The notes: generated by a model not told the origin, from the sequence alone. A stretch of DNA of 64,000 nt from Atrina japonica (GCA_030159075.1 BROG01000006.1:2386501-2450500), one strand, 5' to 3'. Positions 1 through 12,079 are shown, counted from the first letter of the stretch. Translations and numbers: made by a program.

Positions 1-1037
1 TACCTGAAAATCTTACCTTGAGCTCTGATCTTTATTGTTATTGAAAATTAAAACAATATAATTGTGAAAACTATGTGTACCCCATGTTTTACAATCGAGC
101 CGCCATGTCCGTTGGAGTTTGGCAGTTCATGATCATATGCGTAAAGAATGATAAAGTTGAGGATTGCAATAGGATGAGTTAAAAATGGGTTGAGATTACC
201 CGATATACCTGCCACTTGGACAAATTCAGAAATGAAGGTTTTGAAACAACGGAAAAGACCAACTTTGCCTGATTTAGTTATGAAATGACAATGTAGGAAA
301 ATAAACACAAAGGGTAATAAAAATATGATATATATTAACTGCAAATTTCACACACTTATTGGACACTGGTAAACTTCATAAAAACATACTGATAGTTAAT
401 TGCAATGCTCAGAGTAATGGCGGACAAACAGTAACTGATATTACGGGTTACGATTGGCAAGATTGTTGCAATTATACGCATGCATTTGTTATTCTAATCA
501 CCAGATGATCTCTTTTGGATATATATGAGATAAAATATTGCATAAAATGGGCATGTAAATATTTTTACCCATAACAGCTCATATCCTTTGGCATAGATTT
601 TTCCGCCTACAAGTTTTACACACGACCTTTTTATACCCCTGGACCCCAGATGCATAATACATTGTTCAATTTATCCTTTGGTTAGCCTATAGGTTTAGCA
701 TTTGTTATCTTGAAGTTGAATTTAACAAATTATTGTGCAACCCAGTACTGTAGTTTACCAAGAGCTATTATGGTCTAATCGTGATCAAAATGACATCCTG
801 TATCCCTTTGAAAACCCTTGGTCCTGTGTCACAATAGGTATGTGTCAAAGAAAAGTCTGTTGATTGGCATCAGTCCAGAGCGCTGACAAAATATTTTGAT
901 TTTCAACTGTAGTTGGTGATGTCTTCATGTTAGTGAATGATTCTCAGAAAAATGTGAAAATAGAAAGAAAACAAATTACTTGATTGATTTTTGTAATGTA
1001 CATGTATTCATCTTCATACCATATTTATATATTTTAG
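1..1037 (+). other. Intron (3' part) with copy 1 of an ~0.8-kb dispersed repeat
   Basis: Non-coding sequence upstream of the first exon seen. Positions about 43-600 match two other places in the window (5005-5800 and 42490-43360), sharing stretches such as TTACCCGATATACC and ATACGCATGCATTTGTTATT. The ORF-like segment of copy 2 is broken by stops here. Nothing recognisable lies between about 600 and 1020. Confidence 0.6.
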
Positions 1038-1170
1038 GGAACGGAAGGGGAAAAAGTTGTGAAAGTCAGACAGGGATCGGTAGAGACAGTCCTAACACCA
1101 AAGTTTACATATACAACCACACTCACACCAAAAGTAACATCTGCAACACCGCTGTTATCCTCAGTTTCAG
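1038..1170 (+). CDS. PKHD1L1: Fibrocystin-L exon a (end of one TIG, start of the next)
   Basis: Acceptor ATATTTTAG precedes GGAACGG and donor GTAGGT follows. The open frame begins at 1038 and encodes about 44 residues (1-44 of the fragment). It ends one TIG domain (PKFTYTTTLTP) and opens the next (VTSATPLLSSVSG). The downstream end is phase 1 (last base G) and joins exon b as G|GA, completing the glycine run typical of the TIG 'GG' turn. A longer ORF in another frame over the same bases is a shadow. The preceding exon is outside the window. Confidence 0.75.
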
Positions 1171-1810
1171 GTAGGTGTATGTTGAAATATGTGGATGTAT
1201 CTTAGTGGGAATATGGACTAGGCTCACAGTATTTCGGGCCACCTTTTCTTTTCACTGTTAGCATTTTTGTTTCTGTCAAGCAAAATTTCACCCAATGATA
1301 TGAAGCTATTTATTGATCATATCTAAGATAATTATCCTGCATGAACATTTAGATTTTTAGACTAACAGTGGACAAAACAACTCATTGTTATTGCAGTAAA
1401 AAAATATTGTAAAGGAATTGTTCATGTTTAGCTCACCAGGACAAAATGTCTGGAATAATAATACCATACCCCTTGTCGGCATCATTCTTGGACAAAACTT
1501 TAACCTGTGTGATATTTTGAGCAATATAAGATATGGCTTTGATATTTCTAATGTAAATTACTGTTTATTAGGGATAGTTCCATTAATAGTACCCTGACTT
1601 TTGACCAAGTGACTTTAAATTTACCTACTTTCCAAAAACTTAAACCTGCGCTATATCTTTAAAAGAAATATAAAGTATAACTTTAAAATTTAACATGTGC
1701 AGTTATATGTAATTTATAGCCATATAAAGTTACAGTCAAGGTTAAAAGTTTTACGATGTAGGTCTAATTAGAGCAGGGTAGGGTGTCATCAAACTGGTGG
1801 ATGTTACCAG

Positions 1811-2198
1811 GGCCCGAATTCACCAAATTTACTTGGTACTCGAGCTCAACAAACTTTTTACGATTTTAAGGTAAAATCAAGTGTACTTCATTCTGTAACT
1901 GGACATTTTTGTATATTGTTGGCATACAATTGTAAATATTGGTCAAAATTAATACTCATTTGAAGGAAACTTCAGAAATATTAGAAAAATGTTTGAGTAC
2001 ATACTCAAATTTTGAGTATCGTACTCAACATATTTATTCATTTTTTACAGGAAAATCATAAGTGCAATGCAAAAATTTAAAAAGAAATGATGGAAAATAT
2101 TGATATGTTTCCTTATCACTCAAACCCAAAAGATTTACACTGATTATATAGTCAAAATAATGAGCTTGAGTATTGAGTAAATTTGGTGACTTCGGGCC
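1811..2198. mobile_element. MITE with ~38-bp TIRs, CAG target duplication (PIF/Harbinger-like)
   Basis: The left end GGCCCGAATTCACCAAATTT and the reverse complement of the right end (GGCCCGAAGTCACCAAATTT) match over about 38 bases. The 388-bp element is flanked by CAG on both sides (1808-1810 and 2199-2201). A 3-bp CWG-type duplication with GG-starting ends fits non-autonomous PIF/Harbinger elements. A related, truncated copy begins near 40019. There is no coding capacity. Confidence 0.75.
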
Positions 2199-2201
2199 CA
2201 G

Positions 2202-3652
2202 ATATTATTTTTTTGTTTGTATTTTCGCTATTATCTGTCGGAAATTGATTAGCTCGAAAAGCTGTCAAACATTTGTGTCATCAGGCGTTTTCAATTGACA
2301 TCTCCTGTGGATGTTACTCCTTACACATGCACATACATTTTTGGCCTGAAGTCTTAAGACTGGATACCACTGGAACTCAAAACTGTCTTTTTTGCTATAA
2401 TAGTCTGATACATAAACATTAACTGTACCTACGAAAGTCAAATGTGTACGATTATGCCCTCTTTTATGCAATCGAATGCACCCTATTTAACTTTGTTACT
2501 GGTGATAGTTAAACAGGATATGAAGGTTGTCTGTAACTTCCGAATGCTTTACCATGTACTGAACCATCATTTGACCTTGGATCATTTTGACATGAGACAC
2601 AATATGAACATATTAGCTTAGGTGTTCGGTAATACTGAACCCGCCTTACATTATTAAAATTACCACCTGATCTATCCTGACCTTGTGACCAACATAATCA
2701 TATTCTACTCCTTCAGATCGGTCATAATTGCATAATTGGTATAACCCATTAACTCCTTAATATACATTTAGACTCACCTGTGTCACTGATTTTAAGTAGA
2801 GTCCATGCCATGTTGGTTCCATTCTATGGAACAAATCAAATCAATATTGACTCTATCCATAAGTTAAATAATCCACAAGTTGGATATTGAATATCTTTAC
2901 TATTTTGGTCAATGACTCTGGATCAAAAGGATTGAAGATATAGTTGAAGCCCATTTACACCAGGAATGCCCTAATTATCTAGTTTGGCTAAGATTTGAAT
3001 GGCAACTGGTTTTTGAATATTTTTGAATTTAAAAAATACAAAAATGTTAAATATGATCTTTCACAAAGTCTCATAGAATATAATTTAATATTTTTTATCG
3101 TTTGAAAATGTTTCTTTTTCTTAAAAAAAATATTGTTCATTGCATTATTCTAAAACTTGCATCCCAAATTGAAATGCACTGGGATGAACAAGAGATGTTG
3201 TCATTAATTCATCAAACAAATATTGTATACATGTTGTACAACAGTTTAAACAAATATAAACAATTTTGTGTACTAACCAAGGCAAACTTTAGACCCATTC
3301 ACCACTAGAGACATATTTGGAATGGTCTGAGTCAATGATTTACAGTAGAGTCCACTGTTTTTCAGGGGATGGTGAGTAAAAGAACACATTGACATCTGCC
3401 CTAAAGTTATGGCTTTGCCATCATTTGAATTTTACTCTAGCTCACATTTAGGGACAAAAATACCAAAAATAAGTGGAAACAAACATTTTAGGTAAACAAT
3501 CAATTTCCTACAAGATAGAACATTTTAGTATTTGAAAGAAGTATTCAGTTTACTTGTTGACTTTATCAATTATCATTTATAACCCCACTTAAATGTGCTA
3601 CTTATGAAAAACAAGGTCAAAAGTCAAGTATTATGTTATACTCTTAAAACAG
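2202..3652 (+). other. Intron stretch, no gene seen
   Basis: AT-rich intron DNA without conserved ORFs. The segment before the MITE (about 1590-1770) has a diverged second copy at about 3935-4085 (shared ATTTATAGCCATATAA), so part of this intron is a dispersed repeat. Confidence 0.5.
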
Positions 3653-3845
3653 GAGGAGCAAGTTTAACTTTGTTAGGAAGTGGCTTTGGAACTGATATTT
3701 CCATGGTTACTGTAAAGATTGGCAATAAATCTGCAATGGTGACTGATTGTTTAGACAGTAAGATTGTAGCCACCATACCTAATCATCCTCCTGGAAGTTT
3801 TAATATCACAGTTAGAAGACATCCACATGGCTTTGCAAACAACAG
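3653..3845 (+). CDS. PKHD1L1: Fibrocystin-L exon b (TIG domain)
   Basis: Acceptor CTTAAAACAG, donor GTAAGG. Phase 1 in, phase 2 out; fragment residues 45-108. It carries the classic TIG core GGASLTLLGSGFG, then KIGNKSAMVTDC and PPGSFNITV, the A/B strands and closing strand of an IPT/TIG immunoglobulin-like fold. The exon ends within ANN and joins exon c as AG|T (Ser). This is a normal single-domain TIG exon. Confidence 0.88.
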
Positions 3846-4274
3846 GTAAGGCAATGCTTGCATTAGATAATTTAACAGACACCTTAATTAAACAGCCTTA
3901 ATTCTTTTTCTACTGCGATTATGAAATGTAAATTTCCAACTTACCAGTACTTTTCAAAAACTTAAACCTCGGCTATTATCTTTAAAAGAAATATGAGTAG
4001 GGCTTTGAAATTTTCATATGTGCAGTTATATAATTTATAGCCATATAATGTTACAGCCAAGATTAAACATTTTACAATGTAGCTCAAAGTACATTTTCTA
4101 AATTACATGGTCATGGTACCATCTGATCTACCCTGTCCTAATTCTCTGTTTCGACTGTGATAACAAAATGTAAATTTAAAACTTTGTTATATCCAGGTTA
4201 AATATATTATGAAGGCAAATTAAAAGATCTGAAAATTAATTTTCTGGTTTTGATTTTAGCCTACCATCAACAGA

Positions 4275-4951
4275 TGATGGACTTTTCATATGGCCCTGCA
4301 TCCGTGGTCCGTCCCTCGTCAGTCCGTCTGTCCTGAACAATTCTTGTTACCGCTAGTTCTCAGAAGTGACTGAAGGGATCTCCTTGAAAATTGACATGAA
4401 GTTCCCCTTGAGGTCTAGTTGTGCATATTACATTTTAAGAGAGATTGGAAGCCAACATGGCTGACAGGCGGCTATGTTGGATTTCGACCAAAGGAAGTTT
4501 GTTACAGCTACTTCTCAGAAGTACTGAAGGAATCTTCTTGAAATTTGATATGAAGGTTCCCCTTGAGGTCTAGTTGTGCATATTACATTTTCAGAGCCAT
4601 CAGAATCCAACATGGCTGACAGGCGGCTTATCTTGGATTTTGACCAAGGGAAGTCTGTTACTGCTATTTTCAGTAAGTGCTGAAGGGATCGCCTTGAAAT
4701 TTGACATGGAGGTTCCCCTTTAGGTCTAGTTGTGCATATTACATTTTCAAAGAGATTGAAATCAATATGTTCGGTTCAAGTTCAGTTCGCCATAATCTTG
4801 TGAAAAAAGTATTTCACAGAAATATGGATTTAAGTTCAAATTCAATGTTGAGACACAGAATGAGAGAAAAGAAAAGTAAAGAACAGTCTGTCATAGATCA
4901 GACATAGTACATTCCATGGTGGGTGCCAAGATCCCTCTGGAATCTCTTGTT
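4275..4951. repeat. Repeat element with three ~155-bp internal tandem units and hairpin end
   Basis: Three imperfect units contain TTCTCAGAAGT..CTGAAGG..AT (about 4359, 4511 and 4669; spacing about 152-158) and GAGGTCTAGTTGTGCATATT. The element ends in a short stem (AGATCCCTCTGGAATCT) followed by CTTGTT near 4929-4951. The same unit family forms the seven-unit array at 46300-47290, and the same kind of end recurs at six or more other places. Confidence 0.65.
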
Positions 4952-5004
4952 ATACAATACTTGTAGTTCAGTAATTAAAAATCTCCTTGTTCGAAATATC
5001 TTTA

Positions 5005-5800
5005 AATTGATATAAGCTGTCGCAATGATGATTTTTATCCCATGACATTTAGATGAGAATATGATAAAATGTGTGTTCAAATACATTATCAAACATGTGA
5101 AACATTTTTTGAGTTATTTCTTTTATTAGAATTTAAGTTTTCCCACACCTTAAAAAATCTGGCTGTATTTTCATATGCAATGACCTTTCAGTTAAACTAT
5201 TTTGCCATATCAAATGTGCTTCGTAATTTGGTCAGGAGGATCTGGGTCCTTCAAACGCTCAATCTATCAGCAACCTTGGCTCTTGGCACAATTGAGTGTG
5301 TTCAAGTTGGCCGATTTTTATGTGCTTTATATTTACTTTTAAAATACAGGACGTGATTTTTATTGGAAAGTACATGTATTATGTAAAGTATGTGCTTTGA
5401 ACGCTATTTTAGATACCTGAAACAAATTAACATATGAATAAAAATTTCCAGTCTTTAATGTTACCCTGAAATGAATGCTGACATTGCCAAAATCTAAACA
5501 ATATAACTGTGAAAATTGTGCAAACCTCATGTTTTACAATTGTGCGGCCATGTCCGATGGAGTTTGGCAGTTAATATTTGTCAAGAATGATAAAGTCGTG
5601 TATGCGATGGGACAAGTTAAAAATGGGTCAAGATCACCCGATATACCCAGCACGTGGACAATTTCAGAAACGAGTGTTTTGAAACGACGGAAAAGACCAA
5701 GTTTGCCTGATTTAGATATGGAATGATGATGTATGAGAAAAAACGCAAAGGGTAATTAGAATAGAATATATATTAACTTCAAATAGTATGTCGTTATTGG
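5005..5800. repeat. Copy 2 of ~0.8-kb dispersed repeat, with an 83-residue open frame
   Basis: Matches 42490-43360 along its length (shared TATAAGCTGTC, TTTAAGTTTTCCC, ATTACCGAAAGTTAATG) and partly 43-600. The + strand is open at 5475-5726 (83 codons, containing QLIFVKNDKVVYAMGQVKNG). The frame is disrupted in the other copies, so I treat it as repeat content and not as a gene. The ORF product is not recognised. Confidence 0.65.
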
Positions 5801-6009
5801 TAGCTTGGTAATCTTTGTAAGAATTACCGAAAGTTAATGTTAAAGAGGTTTTATTGAAAGTATTATTTAACAAAATATTTTTTAATCTGATCTTGGTCTC
5901 ATCAGACAGGTGGCTGTTCATGAGAGTGACATCTCAAGACGTTTTTCACTGCAAAAGTCTAACATTGTTCAAAGTGTTTCATTCTATGTTCTATATTTTG
6001 TTTCAATAG

Positions 6010-6257
6010 TGGGATTGGCAAGTTTGAGTTCATACTGAAAGTAAATAACTTCAGTCCAAAAATTGGTTCTGTTTACGGTGGAGCCAAAATTAGTGTAAGT
6101 GGTAGAGGATTTGGAACGGATGCCAGTAAAGTGAGAGCTAAATTTGGACCATATAACTGTACCATTGACTCGGATACATTGACAGATACACAATTCCAAT
6201 GTACCATCTCTAGGACTGGAAAACAACATGTTATTACTAATCAAGGTTCTACAACAG
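6010..6257 (+). CDS. PKHD1L1: Fibrocystin-L exon c (TIG domain)
   Basis: Acceptor TTTCAATAG, donor GTAAAG. Phase 2 in, phase 1 out; fragment residues 109-191. It finishes the previous TIG (GIGKFEFILKV) and encodes another: NNFSPKIGSVYGGAKISVSG then RGFGTD, PYNCTIDSDT and FQCTISRTGKQHV. The cysteine pair NC..QC is the usual TIG disulfide. The exon ends in QGSTT and joins the cupredoxin-like exon d through a split glycine codon. Confidence 0.9.
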
Positions 6258-6319
6258 GTAAAGTAAAAGCAATTTTTTTCTTCATAATAAACTTCTGAAG
6301 TTATTATAACTGTATACCT

Positions 6320-7075
6320 GGAAATTTTGCCCCCCCCCCCATTATAATGAGAGATCCACATAACACCAATTTCTTGAAGAACAGATTTCCTCCCATATTA
6401 TTCCTTGTTATAATGCAAAAACCATGGCTGATTCTCCTGTACTAATGTTAAACCCCTCAACCATATTGCCAGACAAGGTGAAAAAATGATGTGAGTAAAA
6501 CTGTTAGCCGATGGTTGTTTTTTTACTACATACTACGACCACAAAGGGAGATAATTTGAACATCGAGTTTCATAAACTGGAATCTGGTTTTATGAATAAA
6601 GTGTAGTAGTCAGTCAAATCTCGCTTCCGTGAAAGACAGAAAGTTGAAAAAATTGACACGTGTGTTTAAACAGTAATTATCACACATCAATAGATAATTA
6701 TGAGTAGATGGGATATATAAACTTATAGCCGTTGTATTACCGACCTGTCAAAGAGTTATTTTAAACAAACAAACAAAAAAATGATGAAAGCTAACATTAG
6801 AAATGTTTCCTGGAAAATGTTGGAAACAGATCTGGATTTTCAGGCCTTTGAACACTAAACGTACATATTTTGGACGGTTTATAGGGTGGCCAACTTGTCC
6901 AAACTTAAACAATAGACAAAATACCTGAATTTACGGTAGTGTGTTGTAAACAGGATATGATATACAGCAGGGATTTAAAAATGACTACACCTTAAAACTA
7001 GTAAACCTCGATGTTATACCGCCAAAATTAAGGAAAACAAAAGGTGGGGGTATATGTACATATAATTCAGAGGAT
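6320..7075. repeat. ~0.7-kb repeat, inverted copy of 47695-48345
   Basis: The reverse complement of this stretch matches 47695-48345 in order: the segment around 6385 pairs with TATGGGAGGAAATCTGTTCT near 48270, TTGTAAACAGGATATGA at about 6945 pairs with the segment near 47820, and the ACCGCC..AAAACAAAAGGTGG motif at about 7020-7050 pairs with about 47730. It begins beside a poly-C run (6330-6340). The element class is unknown. Confidence 0.6.
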
Positions 7076-8040
7076 CATTCAAATATATGAATTAATTCTG
7101 ATACGCAGGCAGATCTAGACTTTTAAATTCATACACAGCCAGACTTGTTAACTACTGATTTCCGTGGTAGTCTACTATTTTATAGGATGATCTTCCGCCT
7201 ACTGCTTTTATGTCCAAAACTTTGATTTCTTGACATTTCCACCAATTAACCAAAGTACAGTAATTTTCTAAATACACTTTTCTAGTCTGCCTGTGTACAC
7301 TCAATCCTAGTTTATTTCATATTTTTTTTGTGCATTCTTTTGACAATACCAAGGCCTCCAGCGACATATATTTACAGAATAGCCGCTTAAAGCTGACATT
7401 CCAACTTAAAATGAGTTCTCACGATTGAAAAAAAATATTCAGTTCTAAATATGTTTTGATACTTTCCAACTCATTAGTACCCAGCATTCCACTTAACAGT
7501 ATCATAAAGCCATATAAAAGGCATACACTGGTCCATTGATTTTCATTCTGCACAAGATGTCTGTAATGATAGCACCTGTCTTAGCCATACAAACACTGAT
7601 AGCAGTACTGTTAACATTGTAACGTTACAAATAAAGTGAATACATAAAGGATATTGCTAACCTTGGGCTTTTTGAAACAAATATTCAGTGAAATATAATC
7701 TTTATTCTAAACAAAATTTGACACAAGGGTGAACCATCCCTTTAACCTTTGACCCCATGATCTTAACACTTTGTCAAACTAATATTTAGATTATTACTAA
7801 TAACCTTATAGTATATCTTTGGATACAAAATGTCTATTAGTTATGTGTTAACAAGCCATTTCTATAAAACCATATCATATGTCATTTGAAGTGCTCACTT
7901 GAGGCTCGTTTATGAAAATAATTAGATTTCATGAAAAAAAAATTGTAGGTATTGACTTGACAATGATGTATACCATAATTGAAATTAAAGAAACCAAGTC
8001 ATTGGTTTATGAGGAGATGATGTACAAAGTTTTGACAGTT
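7076..8040 (+). other. Intron stretch, no gene seen
   Basis: AT-rich, with only short chance ORFs. No clear repeat boundary could be seen by eye, although parts resemble other intronic sequence. Confidence 0.4.
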
Positions 8041-9103
8041 TATTGCCTTTGAAACCCTGTGGGTCCTAGACCATTTTCATTTGCAAAAAAATATGTGGCT
8101 TCATGGGAGGTTCGTTCTTGGTATATTTTATTGAAATTTTTATATTGGTTCTTGAGAAAAAGTAAAAAAAAAAAAAGAGATGAAAAACTAATATTTTCTG
8201 TTTACCTAGGTACCTGTGTCTTTGACTTTTTGGCTTATAACCTTGAAACTTTGTCAAAATAATATTCAAATAATTTGTAACAACTTTCTAATATGTCTTT
8301 GAATACAAAAGATTAGTCAGTTTTGGGATAAAACCATATCAAGTGTTATTTGAAGTACTTGCCATACGGTCATTTATGATCAGATTACAAAGTGTCATAG
8401 TCATGGGGTTAAAGGTTAATGTCACACACATGTAAGTAAACAAAAAAATATGTTTTTATCAACTTTTAGACTTATTTGATTTTTTCTAAATAAGGAATGG
8501 TTTAGATTAAACAAAATTTGGCAGGATGTATCCCCATGTGAAGCAGCATAATGTCTGCAACGGAAAAGAGTCTAGGACCTATAGGGACTCCAAAAGGGGT
8601 TAAAACTAGGTACATCTTTTAAAACCTTCTTATAAACTAATGATCAGTTTCATTTCAAATTTGGTATATAGAATTTTTATATCAATTTCTACAAAAGTTG
8701 CAAATGAAATTAAAACATGAACGAGCCTTTAGAGAGCACTTTCAAAGGCATATGATATGCAAATGTAAATAGCCTTTAATCTCAAACCTGAGTTACTTTT
8801 GTATACAAAGAGATAATTTGTAAGGATTTATCTTAGATTCTTGTGAAAAAATGTCATTGTCATTTGATCAAAGGTTAAGGTCACAAACACCTAAGTAAAC
8901 AAAAAATATCAGTTTTTAATCAACTTCTCGATATTTACAAATGTGAAGAAAAATAAATGGTTTAATTAAACAATCTTTTGCAGGAATTATCCCCATGTAT
9001 ATCTTTGAAAATCGACTAATTAAACAGAAAATATCATCTTTTCATGCAGTGCTGACCAAATTTGCCAGGTGTGCAACATAAAGCCCCTTGGGCCTCTTCT
9101 TAT
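8041..9103. repeat. Dispersed bivalve-type intronic repeat with hairpin end
   Basis: Contains the recurring phrases GGTCAAGGTCACAGACACCTAAGTAAACA-like, CCCATGTGAAGC and AAATCTTCTTCTC-like seen at 34238-36481, 41900-42480 and 50697-51560. It ends near 9103 in TTTGCCAGGTGTGCA followed by AGCCCCTTGGGCCTCTTCTT, the same end as at 62880-62932. No coding capacity. Confidence 0.6.
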
Positions 9104-9117
9104 CTATCCAGATGTAG

Positions 9118-9302
9118 CTATTAAACTGTGTGCACAATATGGTTAAACTGTGCACACAATTAAGTTGAACTGTGTACATAATATAGTTATACTGTGCACG
9201 ATATAACTGAACTGCACACAATATAACTAAACTGCACACAATATAGTAGAACTGTGTGCACAATATAGTTAAACTGTACACACAATGTAGCTGAACTGTG
9301 TG
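9118..9302. repeat. ~28-bp minisatellite just upstream of exon d
   Basis: Six to seven imperfect units of the form GTTAAACTGTGCACACAATAT. The array ends 80 bases before the splice acceptor of the next exon. The long minus-strand ORF across it is an artefact of the repeat. Confidence 0.75.
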
Positions 9303-9381
9303 AAAAACCACAATATAATTTTCTGACTCAACAGTTATGCTGTGAACTATTCCATGGATACTGTATATTCTTATTTTATAG

Positions 9382-9564
9382 GCAATGGGAAGGGATACAG
9401 GTGGAATCCAGCGGAATTGCATGCAAGAGTGGGAGATAATATTACTTGGCATTGGAATGCTCCGGATTATATGCAAGGCATAGTTAAATATGGTGTATAT
9501 TATGACAACTGTTCTGCACCTATACAACAACCATTTTTCTCCAGTGGTGAACAGAAATCAAAAG
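9382..9564 (+). CDS. PKHD1L1: Fibrocystin-L exon d (first half of cupredoxin-like domain)
   Basis: Acceptor TTATTTTATAG, donor GTATTT. Phase 1 in and out; fragment residues 192-252. The sequence RVGDNITWHWNAPDY fits the start of a cupredoxin (plastocyanin-type) beta-barrel, where 'VGD.V.W.W' leads into the metal-site strand. It is followed by YDNCSAPIQQPFFSSGEQKSKG. Together with exon e it forms one domain inserted between TIG units. Whether copper is bound is not known; a full His/Cys/His/Met ligand set is not evident. Confidence 0.88.
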
Positions 9565-9715
9565 GTATTTAGATGCTTATCATGTTGATAGTGGATATTA
9601 AGTCTTAGTGTTCAGCATTCTGTTCTGTTGGTGACACATTGTTTTGTAATCATTCTAATTTATTTCTGTTCATACTAACTTAAAATGATACAGTATAATT
9701 CTAATGGCTCTTTTG

Positions 9716-9758
9716 TGCGTGTGTGTGTGTAGGTGTGTGTGTTGGTGTGTGTTTATGA
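9716..9758. repeat. (GT)n microsatellite
   Basis: Interrupted GTGTGTGT run of about 40 bases inside the 468-bp intron between exons d and e. The rest of this short intron shows nothing notable. Confidence 0.85.
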
Positions 9759-10032
9759 CACACACTTAACAGTTTTTCATTTATACAGCAGCGGCCAGTT
9801 TTTAATAGTGAAGAAGAGAACTCAATTATAGTGCACCCTGACTAATAGCCATCAGAGAGTAAACTGAGAAAATTGTTCTCACAAACTCAGTGGTGCTTGA
9901 ACCCACATTGACTAGCGCTGAGTTCTAAGCACTTAGTCAATGGTAACAGCTGATGATCAAAAACACAAAGATATATATAGTAATCAAATAGCAGTAAAAC
10001 TATTACTTAGATTTTAACCTTTCTTTTTGTAG

Positions 10033-10233
10033 GCAGTTTCTCTTACGCTGTAACCACACCTGGCAGTTTCTACTATCACAGTGGATTTGTCGATGCTTCA
10101 AAGAGAATCAAATTTTGGGGACTTATTGTTGTCAAGGCAGCTGAATCATCTGTGGAAATTTTGACTGTGCAGAGAGAAAATTACACAGCCTTATTTGTAC
10201 CAAGTATAAATAGAAAGAAGCGCTCTTCAACAA
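10033..10233 (+). CDS. PKHD1L1: Fibrocystin-L exon e (second half of cupredoxin-like domain, RKKR motif)
   Basis: Acceptor TTCTTTTTGTAG, donor GTAGGT. Phase 1 in and out; fragment residues 253-319. It encodes GSFSYAVTTPGSFYYHSGFV, the cupredoxin-like 'PG.YYYHSG' hairpin, then strand KFWGLIVV. The exon closes with a linker holding NRKKRSST; R-K-K-R before Ser is a consensus for furin-type proprotein convertases. Vertebrate PKHD1 is known to be cut by such enzymes, so cleavage here is possible but inferred. Translation continues as A|GT (Ser) into exon f. Confidence 0.88.
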
Positions 10234-10402
10234 GTAGGTATTTCCTGTACCACTCATTGTATGCACCATGACTTATTCATTTCATGGTGTAAAATATTCA
10301 GATAAAGTATTCCACCGAATATATTTCACTCTTCTTGCTGTATCACCTGCAAGGGTGAGTGGGGCAAAGGGATCACTCTATCCATTGATTTGCTTAACTT
10401 TA

Positions 10403-10575
10403 CAGTGAAACTTGTATATAAAGACCTCCTTGGGGACACAACAAAATTTTACAAGGAGGTGGTCTTTATATAGAGGTTGATTTGTACATAAATGGTACAA
10501 TTGGGGACAGCATAAATCAGTATTTATGACCAGGTGGTCTTTATACACAGGTGGTCACTAAAGCAGGTTTTACTG
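10403..10575. mobile_element. Short TIR element (MITE family P), copy 1
   Basis: Bounded by TA on each side, starting CAGTGAAACTTGTATATAAA and ending in AGCAGGTTTTACTG. The body is a near-palindrome built on AGGTGGTCTTTATA. Five copies lie in the window (also 11905, 26068, 26536 and 45455). TA duplication with CAGT-starting ends suggests a Tc1/mariner- or pogo-derived MITE. Confidence 0.7.
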
Positions 10576-11904
10576 TACTTTGTTCCTCGTTTGAGGGCTT
10601 ACATTGACTCATTCCTTGTGTCAAAACCAGGTTAATGGTGAATAGGGAACAGGCCTTTAGGGGTTCATTCTGGTTCTTGTTCTTTCAGAAGTGGTCAAAT
10701 ATCTTGAATATTACTGAAATACCCAAAATCAAATCATATATTTTCTAGTTTCCTGTGTCAAGACAGGTTTAATTGAATGTAGCAGAAATCTCTAGGGTCA
10801 TTATTGGCTCAACCTTTCAGAAGTGGTCAATTTTCTTGAAAACTCTTGAGATCCCCATCCCCATTCCATATGTTCTCTTGTTAGCTCTCCTGAACCAAAG
10901 ATTTGAACAGGCTTTTTAGGTCAGCTGAATAAAACTTGTCATGCATGGTCTGTTAATTTTTTTCACATTTTCAGTTTCTTCTCAAGAACCTCTGGGCCAA
11001 TTCCAAACAAACTTGGTCACTAGCATCAATATCTGAAAGGGCATGAAAATTGCAAATTTCATGGTCCCCACCCCCAAGGGACCCTAGGGAGATGGTAAAA
11101 ACCATGAAAAATTTGGTGATTTTAAAAAATCTTCTTCTCTACTCAACAAATGCTTTATATGATTGTAATGTCCTAGAGTTGCTCTACCAAAATTGCAAAA
11201 TTCATGACCCTGAGATCATGCCAAATCTTCAAAAATCTTCTTCTCAACTCCTACACATCTTACAGGAAAACTGAATACATGATTCGAAAGAGAATGAAGC
11301 CCTCTACCAAAATTGCAAAATTCATGACCCAGATGTTACTCATAGCGGTAACCATTAACAGATTTCTGCCAAATATCTCAAAATTCCTCTCATAACCTTA
11401 AATAAATTTCTGCCAAATACTTCAAAGTTCCTCTTATGACTTTTAATAGAACTCTTCCAAGTATCTCAAAGTTCCTCTTATGACCTTTAATAGAGCTCTT
11501 CCAAGTATCTCAAACAAACTTCCTGTTATGACCTTTAATAGAGCTCTTCCAAGTATCTCAAAAATGTTACTCTCATTTTCTACTGAATATTTCAAAGAAG
11601 TTTCTTTCATGACTTCTAGTTGATATCTTTTTGTGTTTGGGTAGCTCGGTGGTCAGCTCACGTGGGTACAATTTTGGGATTGGACAAAGGAATATATGAG
11701 ATGGGGGCAGCAGTTGCAAGCTTGAATATGTGGGTTTCCTCCTCATGCCAACAACAGAGCCAATGAGAGATATTGATATAAACATGTTGGTTTATACTTA
11801 TAAATTTCTGCAACACATTTCCAAGAGGTTCCTTTGAGGACATTTGATTGATTTCTATTTGTTGTAATAACCGTAATAGTGATGTAATAATAGATAAATT
11901 ATTA
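10576..11904 (+). other. Intron stretch of diverged repeats, no gene seen
   Basis: Contains phrases of the dispersed family (AAGAACCTCTGGGCCAATTCCA; AATTTCATGGTCCCCA) and a tandem block at about 11400-11570 with a unit of about 64 bases (TCTTCCAAGTATCTCAAA repeated). ORFs here are short and unsupported. Confidence 0.5.
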
Positions 11905-12079
11905 CAGTAAAACCTGCTTTAGCAACCACTATGTAGAAAAGACAACCTGGTCACAAAAACTGTTTTTTGCAGTCCCCAATAGTATCATTTGTGTACAAAT
12001 CAACCTCTATAATGACTACCTCCCTATAAAGATTCATTTTTTGTGTCCCTAAGAAGGTTGTTATATACAAGTTTCACTG
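11905..12079. mobile_element. MITE family P, copy 2 (opposite orientation)
   Basis: Starts CAGTAAAACCTGCTTTAGC after TA and ends AAGTTTCACTG before TA. It is the inverted version of copy 1. Confidence 0.7.

Noticed and set aside
980..1174. 64-codon ORF over exon a
   Set aside because: Wrong frame; the neighbouring frame gives a TIG sequence and correct phase with exon b.
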